A stretch of 64,000 nt of DNA. Origin: Bacterioplanoides sp965200585 (lineage in GTDB: Bacteria; Pseudomonadota; Gammaproteobacteria; Pseudomonadales; Oceanobacteraceae). The stretch lies in the NCBI RefSeq assembly GCF_965200585.1, contig NZ_OZ241361.1. One strand, given 5' to 3'. Numbering within the stretch: position 1 is the stretch's first letter; the number at the start of each line of letters is the position of its first letter. Under the pieces are notes generated by a model, which was given only the letters and a program-made list of their open reading frames with translations, did not search any database and was not told where the DNA came from. The position numbers and the translations under genes were made by a program. Below, piece by piece: positions 25,706-34,486 of the stretch.

Positions 25706-25772
25706 CTTGTTTAGGTGATTTTCGGGTCTGGTGATGAGGCCAGGTGTTGAGGCCAGGCGTTAAAGATAAGTG

Positions 25773-25955
25773 TCAGGCCGGTTCGCAAGAGCGGATGATT
25801 TTCAGACACTCTTCCGTCAGTCGCTGATAATCCTGCGGGCTGATGACTTTGGCGTTTAGATCACGCTGAGCCTGAGCGAGTCGGGCTTCAGCGTCCTTGC
25901 GGTCGGTAAATTTACGGCTTGCTTCGATGGCGGATAGTGCAACAGCTGAGGTCAT
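25773..25955 (-). CDS. Small hypothetical protein, 60 aa
   Basis: 60 residues, MTSAVALSAIEASRKFTDRK onward, soluble and helical with two cysteines near the end (EECLKIIRSCEPA). AAGGAG stands 8 nt before the ATG, strong evidence of translation. No family recognised. An inverted repeat AAGTGCG/CGCACTT (26004-26039) lies upstream and could mark its promoter or that of the divergent hydrolase. Confidence 0.6.
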   Translation of the reverse strand: MTSAVALSAIEASRKFTDRKDAEARLAQAQRDLNAKVISPQDYQRLTEECLKIIRSCEPA

Positions 25956-26231
25956 GGCCTTTCTCCTTTCCCTGATGTTGGCATCGTGTTAACGGCTTTG
26001 GTTAAGTGCGGTTTTATTAAGAATAATGCAATCGCACTTCTGTGCAATATTTGATCAGTGTGTTTTTTGAGCCAATTTCAACAATGTCGGCATTGACAGT
26101 TACCCGAACGACAATGGCCAACGGCTTCGGTTGAGCGCATTTGTCAGATCAAGCAAGCAAATTGGCACTGGTGTTTTGACAACAGCCTCTTTACCATCGG
26201 CCACCATTTCAGTCATTTATCAGATTTTTAT

Positions 26232-27158
26232 ATGGCCCACAGTCATCAGGCAAGTACCGTACTGCCAGCCGAGAGCTTGTCTCAATGGACGCTGACAGAC
26301 CCTACAAGCGCTCATCTGCATCAGATTCACGGCTATGCCAGAGCTGGCCAAAACGAAGAAACACCGATTCACTTTCTGCACGGTAATGGCTTTTCAGCCT
26401 TAACCCTGAGTGGTGTTGCAGCGGGTTTTCCTACAACGCATTCGTTGATCCTGACTGACGTGCCTGGTCATGGTGGCTCTGATCAACCGAAACACCGGAT
26501 GCCAGACTGGCAGGGTATGGCAGCCTCGGTAACGGCTTCTCTGAAACAACAACTACAAGCTCAGAATCAGTCTGCTGCGATTGGTGTCGGCCACTCGTTG
26601 GGAGGTGTCATTACCTTGCTGGCGGCGGCACGTTCGCCGGAACTGTTTCAGCGTATTATTCTGCTGGATCCTGTGCTGTTTTCCCCTGAAATTATTCTGG
26701 CTCAACAGGTGATGCGGGCAACTGGCGTGTGGAAACGCAGCGCCTTGGTGCGCTCAGTGAGCCGCCGTCGCAATCGTTGGCCTGATGCTGAGGCTATGCT
26801 GGCGGAGTTGTCGCAGAAATCCCTGTATAAAGACTGGCACCCTGAAGTGCTGCAGGCCTTTGTCGACAGTGCCAGTAAAGACGTGGATGGTGAGCGTCAG
26901 TTGTGTTGTGACCCACGCTGGGAAGGCGCAATTTTTGGCTCGTACCCACGCGGCTTATGGCACGCTGTGCGCAGCGTTAAGGTGCCGGTCGATATTCTGG
27001 TGGCCGAAAACAGTTACGGCTTTATTGCCAAATCGGCCCGCCGTGCGGCCAGGGTGAATCGGCATATTCAGTGGCACTCCTTTGGCCGTACGCACTGTTT
27101 TCCAATGGAGCAGCCGCAGCAAACCGCTGAAAAAATTCAGCAGCTGTTAGCTCAGTAA
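26232..27158 (+). CDS. Alpha/beta hydrolase
   Basis: 308 residues. Oxyanion motif FLHGNG, nucleophile elbow GHSLGG, and a C-terminal His in GRTHCFPME; the acid is likely in VAENSYG or nearby. No signal peptide. It resembles esterases and haloalkane-type hydrolases in general layout but no substrate can be assigned. No clear RBS precedes the ATG. Its last 12 bp overlap the convergent PLP enzyme gene. Confidence 0.8.
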   Translation: MAHSHQASTVLPAESLSQWTLTDPTSAHLHQIHGYARAGQNEETPIHFLHGNGFSALTLSGVAAGFPTTHSLILTDVPGHGGSDQPKHRMPDWQGMAASVTASLKQQLQAQNQSAAIGVGHSLGGVITLLAAARSPELFQRIILLDPVLFSPEIILAQQVMRATGVWKRSALVRSVSRRRNRWPDAEAMLAELSQKSLYKDWHPEVLQAFVDSASKDVDGERQLCCDPRWEGAIFGSYPRGLWHAVRSVKVPVDILVAENSYGFIAKSARRAARVNRHIQWHSFGRTHCFPMEQPQQTAEKIQQLLAQ

Positions 27159-28244
27159 TTCGCTCGCTTCTAATTTTTTCTTTAACGCGTTCGGTAATAC
27201 ACTGATAGCGGGTTCTGGTATATAAGCGCTGGAATTGTAGGTGTTCCAGAATAATACCGGCCCGCTACTGCGTTTCAGGCAATCCAAAAAGGCACAGGCC
27301 GCTTTGCCCGAATAGGTACCTTCCAGCTGGATACCGGACTGAGCAAACGTCGAGATGGCGTGTTTTACTTGTTCATCGGCATGACCATAACCTTCACCGT
27401 AATAATCATGGTTGAGCTTCGACTGAGGTAATGAGTGGGGTAGTGGCTGTGGTGTTGAACGGGGTGTTGAGCGAGAGCCCAGTTTTAATAGTTCAGCCCC
27501 GGTCTTAATCTGGCGATTGATAATGGCATCGCTGCAAGCATCAAAAGGGCCGAGTTTACTAGGCGCAACACGCACCGGAATTAATTCACTGCTTAATCCG
27601 GTTAATTGTAATCCCAGATATAAACCCGCGGCGCTGGAGCCGCTGCCAACCGGAATCACAATTTTTTTTGGTTCGGGTATTAAGCCTTGTTGAACTTGTT
27701 GCTGTAATTCAAAGGCTGCATCGACGTAGGCAAGAATCGCCGGAGGGTTTGAACAGCCGGCCCAGAGAAAATAACAATAGGGTTTCAGACGATACACCGA
27801 GCTGTAAAAGCGCAGCATGGTGTTGAATAAACTGCCGCAATAAATCAGTTCGGCACCGTACCCCTGCATGCGTTTTATATTGGCGTATACGGTGTTGCTC
27901 AATGGCTGGTCAAATAAATAAATCGAACAACGCACACCCAAACGCTGGCACATCATGGCGGTTGCAACCCCGGCATTGGTACCAATTGCGCCAAATGTAA
28001 TGACATGACGGGCTTTGTTTTTGCGGATATCCGCGGCAATCCAGTCAAGTTTTCGGATTTTATTGCCGCCGTATTCCGGGTGGGTCAGGTTGTCGTATTT
28101 AACGAATGCTTGTTCACCTAATTCAGGGAGTGAGCCAACCGGAGTTGGTAGCGAAGCAATTGGCGAGCTCTTGTCGGCCGCTCTGTTTACGCTGCTCTCT
28201 GTATCGAATAAATGAGGGAAGCGTTGTGTGAATGAACTCTGCAT
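27147..28244 (-). CDS. ACC deaminase / D-cysteine desulfhydrase family PLP enzyme
   Basis: 365 residues. The PLP lysine is in GGNKIRKLD, the phosphate-binding loop in GSGSSAAG and the substrate region in FGAIGTNAG. The family breaks D-cysteine or 1-aminocyclopropane-1-carboxylate to ammonia and keto acids; which one here is not decided, though D-cysteine or related amino acids are commoner in this subfamily. Residues about 257-275 form a Ser/Thr/Pro-rich insertion (SRSTPRSTPQPLPHSLPQ) unlike the rest of the fold, probably a surface loop. Confidence 0.82.
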   Translation of the reverse strand: MQSSFTQRFPHLFDTESSVNRAADKSSPIASLPTPVGSLPELGEQAFVKYDNLTHPEYGGNKIRKLDWIAADIRKNKARHVITFGAIGTNAGVATAMMCQRLGVRCSIYLFDQPLSNTVYANIKRMQGYGAELIYCGSLFNTMLRFYSSVYRLKPYCYFLWAGCSNPPAILAYVDAAFELQQQVQQGLIPEPKKIVIPVGSGSSAAGLYLGLQLTGLSSELIPVRVAPSKLGPFDACSDAIINRQIKTGAELLKLGSRSTPRSTPQPLPHSLPQSKLNHDYYGEGYGHADEQVKHAISTFAQSGIQLEGTYSGKAACAFLDCLKRSSGPVLFWNTYNSSAYIPEPAISVLPNALKKKLEASELLS

Positions 28245-28393
28245 GGGGAAGAAGCTGTGTTGTCATTATTGTTTTACGGGCCAGTTTAATCGGGATATCA
28301 GTGGCTCAACCTGTTGAAATCGGCCATATCGCTTGCTCATGGATTTAATATTACTGCCATTGAGGCCGATATATCGGAATCCTTGTAAAACCT

Positions 28394-28422
28394 TTGTCAA
28401 ATAATTTACGGTAAGCTATGGT
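28394..28422 (+). promoter_or_regulatory. Putative sigma-70 promoter
   Basis: TTGTCA (28394-28399) and TATGGT (28417-28422) with a 17-bp spacer, about 50 bp before the DMP19-like gene. Five of six and four of six matches to consensus. Confidence 0.45.
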
Positions 28423-28470
28423 GAATTCACCACTTAAATACCTTTAAAAGAGAGTAACGAGTAACACCCT

Positions 28471-28935
28471 ATGAACATGGAGATTCAGGCAGCACTGGAT
28501 GTCGCTGATGAGACCGACTCATTCTTACAAATCACTGATGTAATTTATGACAAGGAAGCCGAGCAGGGCTATGACGCTCTGAGCACTTCAGAAAAAGTTG
28601 TGTTTTGCATCGACCACCTGCTGCGCGAAATGGAAAATGGTGGTTTTGTTCAGTTTATTCATCATGAAGCCGGAGCCAAAGCGGATGATACGCTACTGGC
28701 ACTGGAGAGCATTAAGGCGAAAGAAACGCAGTCGTTGCTCGACCGGTTAATTGATTTTTTTGCCGAACGAAATGTGCCCGACGACGAAGATGAGCGCATT
28801 GAGTTGTTTGACCAGATCGAAAGCGAATACGCAGACGACATTGCCGAGCTGGACGATCGTTTTTACGATGCCGGTGAGAATCTGGTGGAAATGACGCTCA
28901 AGTTTGTGGCAAAAAATCTGAAAGATTTTCGTTAA
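28471..28935 (+). CDS. DMP19-like (DUF4375) acidic protein
   Basis: 154 residues and strongly acidic, with Asp/Glu clusters such as VPDDEDERIELFDQIESEYA and DDIAELDDRF. The segment MENGGFVQFIHHEAGAKADD followed by LALESIKA matches DUF4375, the domain of Neisseria DMP19, a dimeric DNA mimic that titrates a repressor. DNA mimicry here is inferred from the family and charge, not shown. It has its own promoter-like sequence and terminator, so it is transcribed alone. The ATG at 28477 is an alternative start. Confidence 0.75.
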   Translation: MNMEIQAALDVADETDSFLQITDVIYDKEAEQGYDALSTSEKVVFCIDHLLREMENGGFVQFIHHEAGAKADDTLLALESIKAKETQSLLDRLIDFFAERNVPDDEDERIELFDQIESEYADDIAELDDRFYDAGENLVEMTLKFVAKNLKDFR

Positions 28936-28954
28936 TTCTTTTTTAGAAAACAGA

Positions 28955-28987
28955 CCCCTGATGTCACATGATATCGGGGGCTTTTTT
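28955..28987 (+). terminator. Rho-independent terminator
   Basis: A G+C stem CCCC(T)GAT / ATCGGGG with one bulge is followed by CTTTTTT (28981-28987), 20 nt after the DMP19-like stop. It ends just before the first possible ATG of the lipid kinase gene. Confidence 0.65.
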
Positions 28988-29002
28988 ATGCCTGGAGAAT
29001 AT

Positions 29003-29374
29003 ATGCCAGTAGAACAATCGTCCTGGTTGCGTACCCGTCGAGCCAGCTTTGGATATGCATTCCGTGGTGTGCTGCAGTTATTTACAACAGAAACGCATGC
29101 TCAAATACATCTGGCGGCGGCGGTGGTTGTGGTGATTGCGGCGTTGGCGACCGGGGTTTCTGCTTCAGAATGGCTGGCGTTAATTTTTGCCATTGTGCTG
29201 GTAATGGCGATGGAAGCGTTAAATACGGCACTGGAGGCACTGGCCGATGCTTTGCATCCGGGCCATCATCCTTTGGTCGGTAAGGCCAAAGATATTGCCG
29301 CGGGTGCTGTGCTACTGTGTGCTTTTGCTGCCGTGATCGTTGCCTGTCTTGTATTTCTACCCTACTGGTTGTAG
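29003..29374 (+). CDS. dgkA: Diacylglycerol/undecaprenol kinase family protein
   Basis: 123 residues from the ATG at 29003, which has TGGAGA 5 nt upstream; earlier in-frame ATGs lie in the preceding terminator. Three membrane helices and the DgkA signature EALNTALEALADALHPGHHP followed by GKAKDIAAGAVLL are clear. The enzyme phosphorylates membrane lipid alcohols (diacylglycerol in E. coli, undecaprenol in Gram-positives); which one applies here cannot be decided from sequence. Confidence 0.9.
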   Translation: MPVEQSSWLRTRRASFGYAFRGVLQLFTTETHAQIHLAAAVVVVIAALATGVSASEWLALIFAIVLVMAMEALNTALEALADALHPGHHPLVGKAKDIAAGAVLLCAFAAVIVACLVFLPYWL

Positions 29375-29463
29375 CGTGCTCTGATGGCTTGCAATTACAT
29401 CGGGCGGGCACTATAAATGCGACATCCGACTAATGATAAAAACAAACGTAAAGGACAAATCCC

Positions 29464-30030
29464 ATGCTACGAATTCTCGCCCGTTCGGTGCTGATCTATG
29501 CGCTGTTATTCACCGGTACTTCTTATGCAAAACAGGTTTCAGGCGTTGATGTTGCTGAAACTCTGGTCTCAGCGCAGCAGGAACTTAAACTGAACGGTGC
29601 CGGTACGCGTACCAAATTCTTTGTTGATATGTATGTCACGGCCTTGTATCTGCCAGAAGTTAATCAGAGTGGCGCTGAGGTGATTGCTGCTGATGAAACC
29701 ATGGCCATTCGTTTGCATATCGTTTCAGACTTTATTACACCTAAGCGCATGTCGGACTCAACCCGTGATGGCTTTGTACGTTCAACCGGTGGTAACACTG
29801 CTGAGATTGAGGCCGATATTGAAGCACTGATTGTGGCTTTTCAGGACGCAGTCGATAAAGGGGATGTGTTTGATCTGGTGTATCAACCGGAAACGGGTGT
29901 CACCATCTATCGCAATGGTGAAGCGAAATCGAGTGTGGGTGATCTGAAATTTAAGCAGGCGCTGTTTGGTATCTGGTTATCGGATGATCCGGTTCAGAAA
30001 GGCTTACGCGACGATCTGCTGAATAGCTGA
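29464..30030 (+). CDS. Chalcone isomerase-like exported protein
   Basis: 188 residues. Signal peptide to SYA (about residue 22), then a chalcone isomerase-fold domain: GAGTRTKFFVDMYVTALYLP, LHIVSDFITPKRMSD and LKFKQALFGIWLSDDPV match the bacterial chalcone-isomerase-like family (PF16036). Bacteria with this family do not make flavonoids; fatty-acid or other hydrophobic ligand binding has been suggested for related folds. Likely periplasmic. Monocistronic, followed by a strong terminator. Confidence 0.88.
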   Translation: MLRILARSVLIYALLFTGTSYAKQVSGVDVAETLVSAQQELKLNGAGTRTKFFVDMYVTALYLPEVNQSGAEVIAADETMAIRLHIVSDFITPKRMSDSTRDGFVRSTGGNTAEIEADIEALIVAFQDAVDKGDVFDLVYQPETGVTIYRNGEAKSSVGDLKFKQALFGIWLSDDPVQKGLRDDLLNS

Positions 30031-30061
30031 TTTTCTGCCAAGTCAGAACCATAGAATAAGC

Positions 30062-30093
30062 AATAAAAAACCCGCTGCTGCGGGTTTTTTATT
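30062..30093. terminator. Bidirectional terminator
   Basis: A perfect 14-bp stem AATAAAAAACCCGC / GCGGGTTTTTTATT with a TGCT loop gives U-runs on both strands, serving the chalcone isomerase-like gene and the convergent DAHP synthase gene. Confidence 0.93.
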
Positions 30094-30120
30094 GAGTTAT
30101 TGCCGAGACAGCAAAAGCAA

Positions 30121-31194
30121 TCAGGCGTTACGCTTTGGCAAGACGTCTTTCAGCTTTTCATGCATGCTCAGAATGGCCTGTTCGGTTTCATCCCAGCTGA
30201 TGCAGCCATCGGTGACCGATAAACCATACTCCAGATCATCCAGGTTGGCTGGAATATTCTGGCGGCCATGTTTGATGTTGGACTCGACCATCAGGCCAAC
30301 GATCGACTTGTTACCTTCCAGAATCTGATTGGTCACGTTATCCATCACCAGTGGTTGCAGCTCAGGTTTCTTACTGGAGTTCTCGTGGCTACAGTCAACC
30401 ATGATGTTCTTCGGCAGATCGGCCTTTTCCAATGCTTGTTCAGCCAGAGAAACACTGACGGAGTCGTAGTTTGGCTTGCCACCGCCACCGCGTAATACAA
30501 CGTGGCCATAGTTGTTGCCATTGGTTTCTACGATAGAAACTTTGCCGGACTGATCGATACCCAGGAAACGGTGCGGGCTGGCAACTGACATCAGGGCATT
30601 GGTTGCTACCGTCAGGCTGCCGTCTGTGCCGTTTTTAAAGCCAACGGCAGAGGATAAGCCTGAGGCCATTTCGCGGTGAGTCTGAGACTCGGTGGTGCGT
30701 GCGCCAATGGCAGACCAGGTGATTAAATCCTGCAGATACTGAGGAGAAATTGGGTCCAGTGCTTCAGTCGACAGTGGCAGACCCATTTCCGCCAGATCCA
30801 GTAACAGCTGACGTGAAATGTGCAGCCCTTCCTGAATCTTGAAGGTATCGTTCATATACGGGTCGTTAATCAGACCTTTCCAGCCGACGGTGGTGCGTGG
30901 CTTTTCGAAATACACACGCATAACCAGATACAAAGTGTCTGATACTTTTTCAGACAGGGCTTTCAGCCGGTGAGCATAGTCTTTGGCCGCATCAACATCA
31001 TGAATGGAGCAGGGGCCAACAACCAGAAAAATACGGTGATCTTTACGATCCAGAATGTCTCTGACAGCCTGACGTCCTTGCTGGACACTTTCAACGGCCG
31101 CTTCTGAAATTGGCATTTCTTGTTTTAGCTGATCCGGCGTTACCAGTGGGGTAATCGAACCAATGTTTAAATCTTCAACGCGCGTGTCTGTCAT
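30121..31194 (-). CDS. aroF: DAHP synthase, class I, AroF-like
   Basis: 357 residues from the ATG at 31194, which has AGGA 6 nt upstream; the frame is open to 31344 but the extra residues are unlike the family. It condenses PEP and erythrose 4-phosphate, the first step of the shikimate pathway. Seen: GPCSIHD, RVYFEKPRTTVGWKGLINDP, GARTTESQTHREMASGLS and DCSHENS. The stretches VSDTLYLVMRVYFEKP and MGLPLSTEALDPISPQYL are closest, as I recall them, to the Tyr-sensitive E. coli AroF; allosteric type is an inference. Confidence 0.93.
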   Translation of the reverse strand: MTDTRVEDLNIGSITPLVTPDQLKQEMPISEAAVESVQQGRQAVRDILDRKDHRIFLVVGPCSIHDVDAAKDYAHRLKALSEKVSDTLYLVMRVYFEKPRTTVGWKGLINDPYMNDTFKIQEGLHISRQLLLDLAEMGLPLSTEALDPISPQYLQDLITWSAIGARTTESQTHREMASGLSSAVGFKNGTDGSLTVATNALMSVASPHRFLGIDQSGKVSIVETNGNNYGHVVLRGGGGKPNYDSVSVSLAEQALEKADLPKNIMVDCSHENSSKKPELQPLVMDNVTNQILEGNKSIVGLMVESNIKHGRQNIPANLDDLEYGLSVTDGCISWDETEQAILSMHEKLKDVLPKRNA

Positions 31195-31314
31195 CATGCT
31201 TCCTAATTCGACATGGTTGAGTTCTGCATACAAGCTTTCGGTATAATGCCGCCGGATTATGACAAATCGTGAATGAAAAGCACACCTCACTAATGAAAAG
31301 CACTGTATAAAGCC

Positions 31315-32205
31315 ATGAAAACTGACCTTAATCAGGCCATACACAACGGACGGTTAAAGCTGGGATTGCCCATGTGGTACATGGATGGCTGGCGCGGTAA
31401 TTTATTGTCGTCCTGGCAAAAAGCCGGTGAAGCTCTGGCTGAATACGCTCAGGTCTTTCAGTCGGTTGAAGGAAACACCACCTTTTATGGCTTACCGGAT
31501 AAACGCCGTGCCCGGCAATGGCGCTCGATGGTGCCTGACAATTTTAGTTTCTCGTTTAAGTTACCACGTGATATCAGCCATGCGCCGAATCTGTTATTGG
31601 CTTATCAGAAGCACCAGTTGGCATGGCGCGATTTTGCAGATGCTCTGGAGGATTCGTTGGGAGTTATTTCGGTGCAGCTGCCAGCGGAATTTTCTCCCCA
31701 GCGGCTGCCAGAGCTGCTGGAGTTTCTGACTCTTCTGAAAACACATGAACGGGCCGATATCTCCGTTGAATTCCGGCATCCGGGATTTTTCGATAAATCG
31801 GCTAACGAACAGTCGCTGTTGCGCCAGCTCAGTGAATTGCAGGTTGCACGTTCCCTGTTTGATAGTCGTGGGCTGTTTAATGATACCGCTCAGACAGAGG
31901 CAGTATTGGATGCTCGTTCGAAAAAGCCGCGAATGCCGGTGCACCCGATTGCAACCGGTGCTTCTCCGGTGATTCGTTTTATCGGACACAGCGATTGGGC
32001 ACTGAATGAACGGTATTTATTACAGTGGTCGGATAAATTACAGCAGTGGCTGACAGAAGGGAAAACACCGTATTTCTTTTTGCATACCGCGGGCAATCAG
32101 GATGTTCAGTATTTTCTGCGTTTTCTGGAAAAATTGTGGGGGCTTGAGGAGAGCATCTGGCCCGGCGAGTCAGGAGCCGGGCAGAGTGCTTGTTTATTCG
32201 ATTAA
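31315..32205 (+). CDS. DUF72 (YecE-like) protein
   Basis: 296 residues. A TIM-barrel-like DUF72 protein: LGLPMWYMDGWRGNLL, VEGNTTFYGLP, FSFKLPRDISH, VEFRHPGFF and FLHTAGNQD are family positions. In most members the N-terminal motif is G(T/C)SGWxY, here GLPMWYM, a common variant. Function is not established; structural relation to TIM-barrel nucleases such as endonuclease IV is known. It starts 120 bp from the divergent aroF gene. Confidence 0.88.
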   Translation: MKTDLNQAIHNGRLKLGLPMWYMDGWRGNLLSSWQKAGEALAEYAQVFQSVEGNTTFYGLPDKRRARQWRSMVPDNFSFSFKLPRDISHAPNLLLAYQKHQLAWRDFADALEDSLGVISVQLPAEFSPQRLPELLEFLTLLKTHERADISVEFRHPGFFDKSANEQSLLRQLSELQVARSLFDSRGLFNDTAQTEAVLDARSKKPRMPVHPIATGASPVIRFIGHSDWALNERYLLQWSDKLQQWLTEGKTPYFFLHTAGNQDVQYFLRFLEKLWGLEESIWPGESGAGQSACLFD

Positions 32206-32219
32206 CACAATGTATTCGA

Positions 32220-32399
32220 TTAGCGCAGTTTTTCCTGAATGGCTTTAAATTTTTCCACCTTGTCAGGCAGAAAACGAAATTCGCCGTTATCCTGTTCGCT
32301 GTCTAATAAACCTTCACGAGCATAGCGCTTGATGGTAACGGCCTTCATGCTCAGGATTTCCGCAACTTCATCAACACTCAGGGTTTGTTCGGCTGACAT
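32220..32399 (-). CDS. Small MerR/excisionase-type helix-turn-helix protein
   Basis: 59 residues from the ATG at 32399, preceded by GGAG at 6 nt; upstream in-frame codons to 32504 have no RBS. TLSVDEVAEILSMKAVTIKRYAREGLL is a winged helix-turn-helix of the MerR/excisionase class, and EFRFLPDKVEKF the wing. No effector domain, so it is a stand-alone DNA-binding protein. Its stop lies 14 nt from the DUF72 stop, tail to tail. Target unknown. Confidence 0.78.
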   Translation of the reverse strand: MSAEQTLSVDEVAEILSMKAVTIKRYAREGLLDSEQDNGEFRFLPDKVEKFKAIQEKLR

Positions 32400-32584
32400 A
32401 TCAATCTCCGTGATTTGTATTTGATCAATAGAGCATAGATACATTTGCAGAAATTGCCTGCATTCATTGTGGAATGCAGACTGACTAAGCTGTCGACCTA
32501 CCATTTTCCGAATAGTATGAAGAAGAGGAATTGCCTGAGTGATGAGTTCTGGAGCCTGCTATTTAGATGATGTGCAGGCTCTGA

Positions 32585-33358
32585 TCAGAAAAATGCGTAT
32601 TTGGCACCAATGGTAAACAAGATGCCCGCGAGAACGGGTTTCAGCAGCTTCTCCGGTACTTTTCGGCTTAGCTGGCTGCCAAGGTGAATAGCAGGCAGAG
32701 AGCCGATCAAAAGGGCGCCCAGCAGATAAAAATCAACATTACCCAAATACATATGGATCAGGCCAGCCGCCAGAGTTAGTGGCACGGCATGAGCAATGTC
32801 GGTTCCGACAATATTGGTTGAGCGCAAGGCCGGATACAGCAGCATCAGGATGGCGGTACCAATTGCCCCGGCGCCAACGGAAGACAAGGTCACAAAGACA
32901 CCTAAAAAGATTCCCATTAGCACGGTAGCGCTGTTGCGGTATTGGCTGAGAGAGCCTTTAAAGGTTGAGGCGGACCACTGTTGGATTTTCGGACGCAGTA
33001 GGATAACAACGGCGGTAAACAGCAGCATAACACCCAGAGCACTACTCAGCAGGGTGCCATATTGCTCGGAGTCTTCAAATAAAGTTTCCAGCGCAAAGCC
33101 AGTAACGAGTGCCGCCGGAATGCTGCCTATGGCAAGCAATCGCACCAACGACCATTCGACGTGCTTTTGTTTGTGGTGACTGATGGCACCACCTGCTTTG
33201 GTCAGCGAAGCGTACATCAGGTCTGTGCCCACAGCGATATGGGGTGGGAAGCCAAACATCAGCAATAATGGCGTCATTAATGCGCCACCACCAATGCCGG
33301 TAACACCAACGATCAGGCCAACCAGTGCACCGGAGGCTATATATAACAAAATATCCAT
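32585..33358 (-). CDS. TauE/SafE-type sulfite or sulfonate permease
   Basis: 257 residues with about eight membrane spans and two glycine-rich repeats, GVTGIGGGALMTPLLLMFG and LSSVGAGAIGTAIL, typical of the TSUP (TauE/SafE) family, which exports sulfite, sulfoacetate or organosulfur anions. It is divergent from cysB, the master regulator of sulfur assimilation, with 134 bp between, which supports a sulfur role; in other bacteria TSUP genes next to cysB are common. RBS weak. Confidence 0.9.
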   Translation of the reverse strand: MDILLYIASGALVGLIVGVTGIGGGALMTPLLLMFGFPPHIAVGTDLMYASLTKAGGAISHHKQKHVEWSLVRLLAIGSIPAALVTGFALETLFEDSEQYGTLLSSALGVMLLFTAVVILLRPKIQQWSASTFKGSLSQYRNSATVLMGIFLGVFVTLSSVGAGAIGTAILMLLYPALRSTNIVGTDIAHAVPLTLAAGLIHMYLGNVDFYLLGALLIGSLPAIHLGSQLSRKVPEKLLKPVLAGILFTIGAKYAFF

Positions 33359-33427
33359 GAATAATGGTCTACAGTAGTACCAGTAGCTCTAAAAAACGAT
33401 ATTGGCGTAAATGTATTACCTGGCATC

Positions 33428-33444
33428 TATTCTGGAAAAGAATA
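33428..33444. promoter_or_regulatory. Candidate operator in the cysB-permease intergenic region
   Basis: TATTCT and AGAATA arms with a 5-bp spacer in a very AT-rich divergent promoter region, 49 bp before the cysB start. CysB family members often repress their own gene; this dyad is a candidate site only. Confidence 0.3.
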
Positions 33445-33492
33445 TTTGTTTATATTTTTATAACGAAAGAAAAGGTCAGACTCGGAGGAAAT

Positions 33493-34467
33493 ATGAAGTT
33501 ACAGCAACTGCGTTACATTTGGGAAGTTGCGCATCATGACCTGAACGTCTCGGCGACCGCCCAGGTTTTATATACCTCCCAGCCAGGAATCAGTAAACAA
33601 ATACGCCTGCTGGAAGATGAATTAGGCGTTGAGATCTTTGCCCGTAGTGGTAAACACCTGACTCGTATTACCCCGGCAGGGGAGGCAATTTTACAGGTGG
33701 CGGGTGAGATTCTGCGCAAAGTAGAAAGTATTAAACAGGTGGCTCAGGAATTCAGTGATGAAACCAAAGGCAGCTTGTCGATTGCCACTACCCATACCCA
33801 GGCCCGTTATGCGCTGCCGCCAGTGATTGAAGGGTTTATGCAGAAGTATCCGGAAGTTTCTCTGCATATGAATCAGGGAACACCCATGCAAATCTCAGAG
33901 ATGGCAGCCAACGGTACAACCGACTTTGCGATTGCCACCGAAGCACTGGAGTTATTCTCTGACCTGATCATGATGCCGTGTTATCGCTGGAATCGCAGTA
34001 TTCTGGTGCCGCGCAACCATCCGTTGGCGCAGAACCCAAGACCTTCTCTGGAGCAGGTGGCAGCTTATCCTCTGGTGACTTATGTGTTTGGTTTTACCGG
34101 ACGCTCTAAACTGGACGAAGCCTTTAAATCGCGTGGTTTAACACCACGGGTTGCTTTTACCGCTGCGGATTCCGACGTGATTAAAACCTATGTGCGGTTG
34201 GGGATTGGTATCGGTATTGTGGCCAGCATGGCGATTGATCCGGAAGCAGATTCGGATCTGGTAGCGATTGATGCCAGCCATTTATTTGCTGCCAGCGTGA
34301 CGCAGATTGGCTTCCGTAAAGGAACCTTTTTACGCGGCTATATGTACGATTTTATTCAGGCGTTTGCCCCCCATCTGACACGCGACCTGGTTGAAAAAGC
34401 ATCGCACTGTCATAACCGTCAGGAGCTGGAAGCGCTGTTCGCGGATGTTCATTTGCCTGAGCATTAA
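33493..34467 (+). CDS. cysB: LysR-type regulator CysB
   Basis: 324 residues, the usual length, from the ATG at 33493 with GGAGGAA 3 nt upstream. N-terminal MKLQQLRYIWEVAHHDLNVS and SQPGISKQIRLLEDELGVEI form the winged helix-turn-helix; the effector domain has TTHTQARYALP, NQGTP and GADSDVIK-type AADSDVIKTYVRLGIGIGIV. CysB senses N- or O-acetylserine and activates cysteine synthesis and sulfur import genes. It stands alone, ended by a very strong palindromic terminator shared with rne. Confidence 0.97.
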   Translation: MKLQQLRYIWEVAHHDLNVSATAQVLYTSQPGISKQIRLLEDELGVEIFARSGKHLTRITPAGEAILQVAGEILRKVESIKQVAQEFSDETKGSLSIATTHTQARYALPPVIEGFMQKYPEVSLHMNQGTPMQISEMAANGTTDFAIATEALELFSDLIMMPCYRWNRSILVPRNHPLAQNPRPSLEQVAAYPLVTYVFGFTGRSKLDEAFKSRGLTPRVAFTAADSDVIKTYVRLGIGIGIVASMAIDPEADSDLVAIDASHLFAASVTQIGFRKGTFLRGYMYDFIQAFAPHLTRDLVEKASHCHNRQELEALFADVHLPEH

Positions 34468-34486
34468 CCGCTGCAATAAAACGACA

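Noticed and set aside
31195..31344. Longer N-terminus for DAHP synthase
   Set aside because: The extra 50 residues do not resemble the family and overlap the DUF72 gene; the RBS supports 31194.
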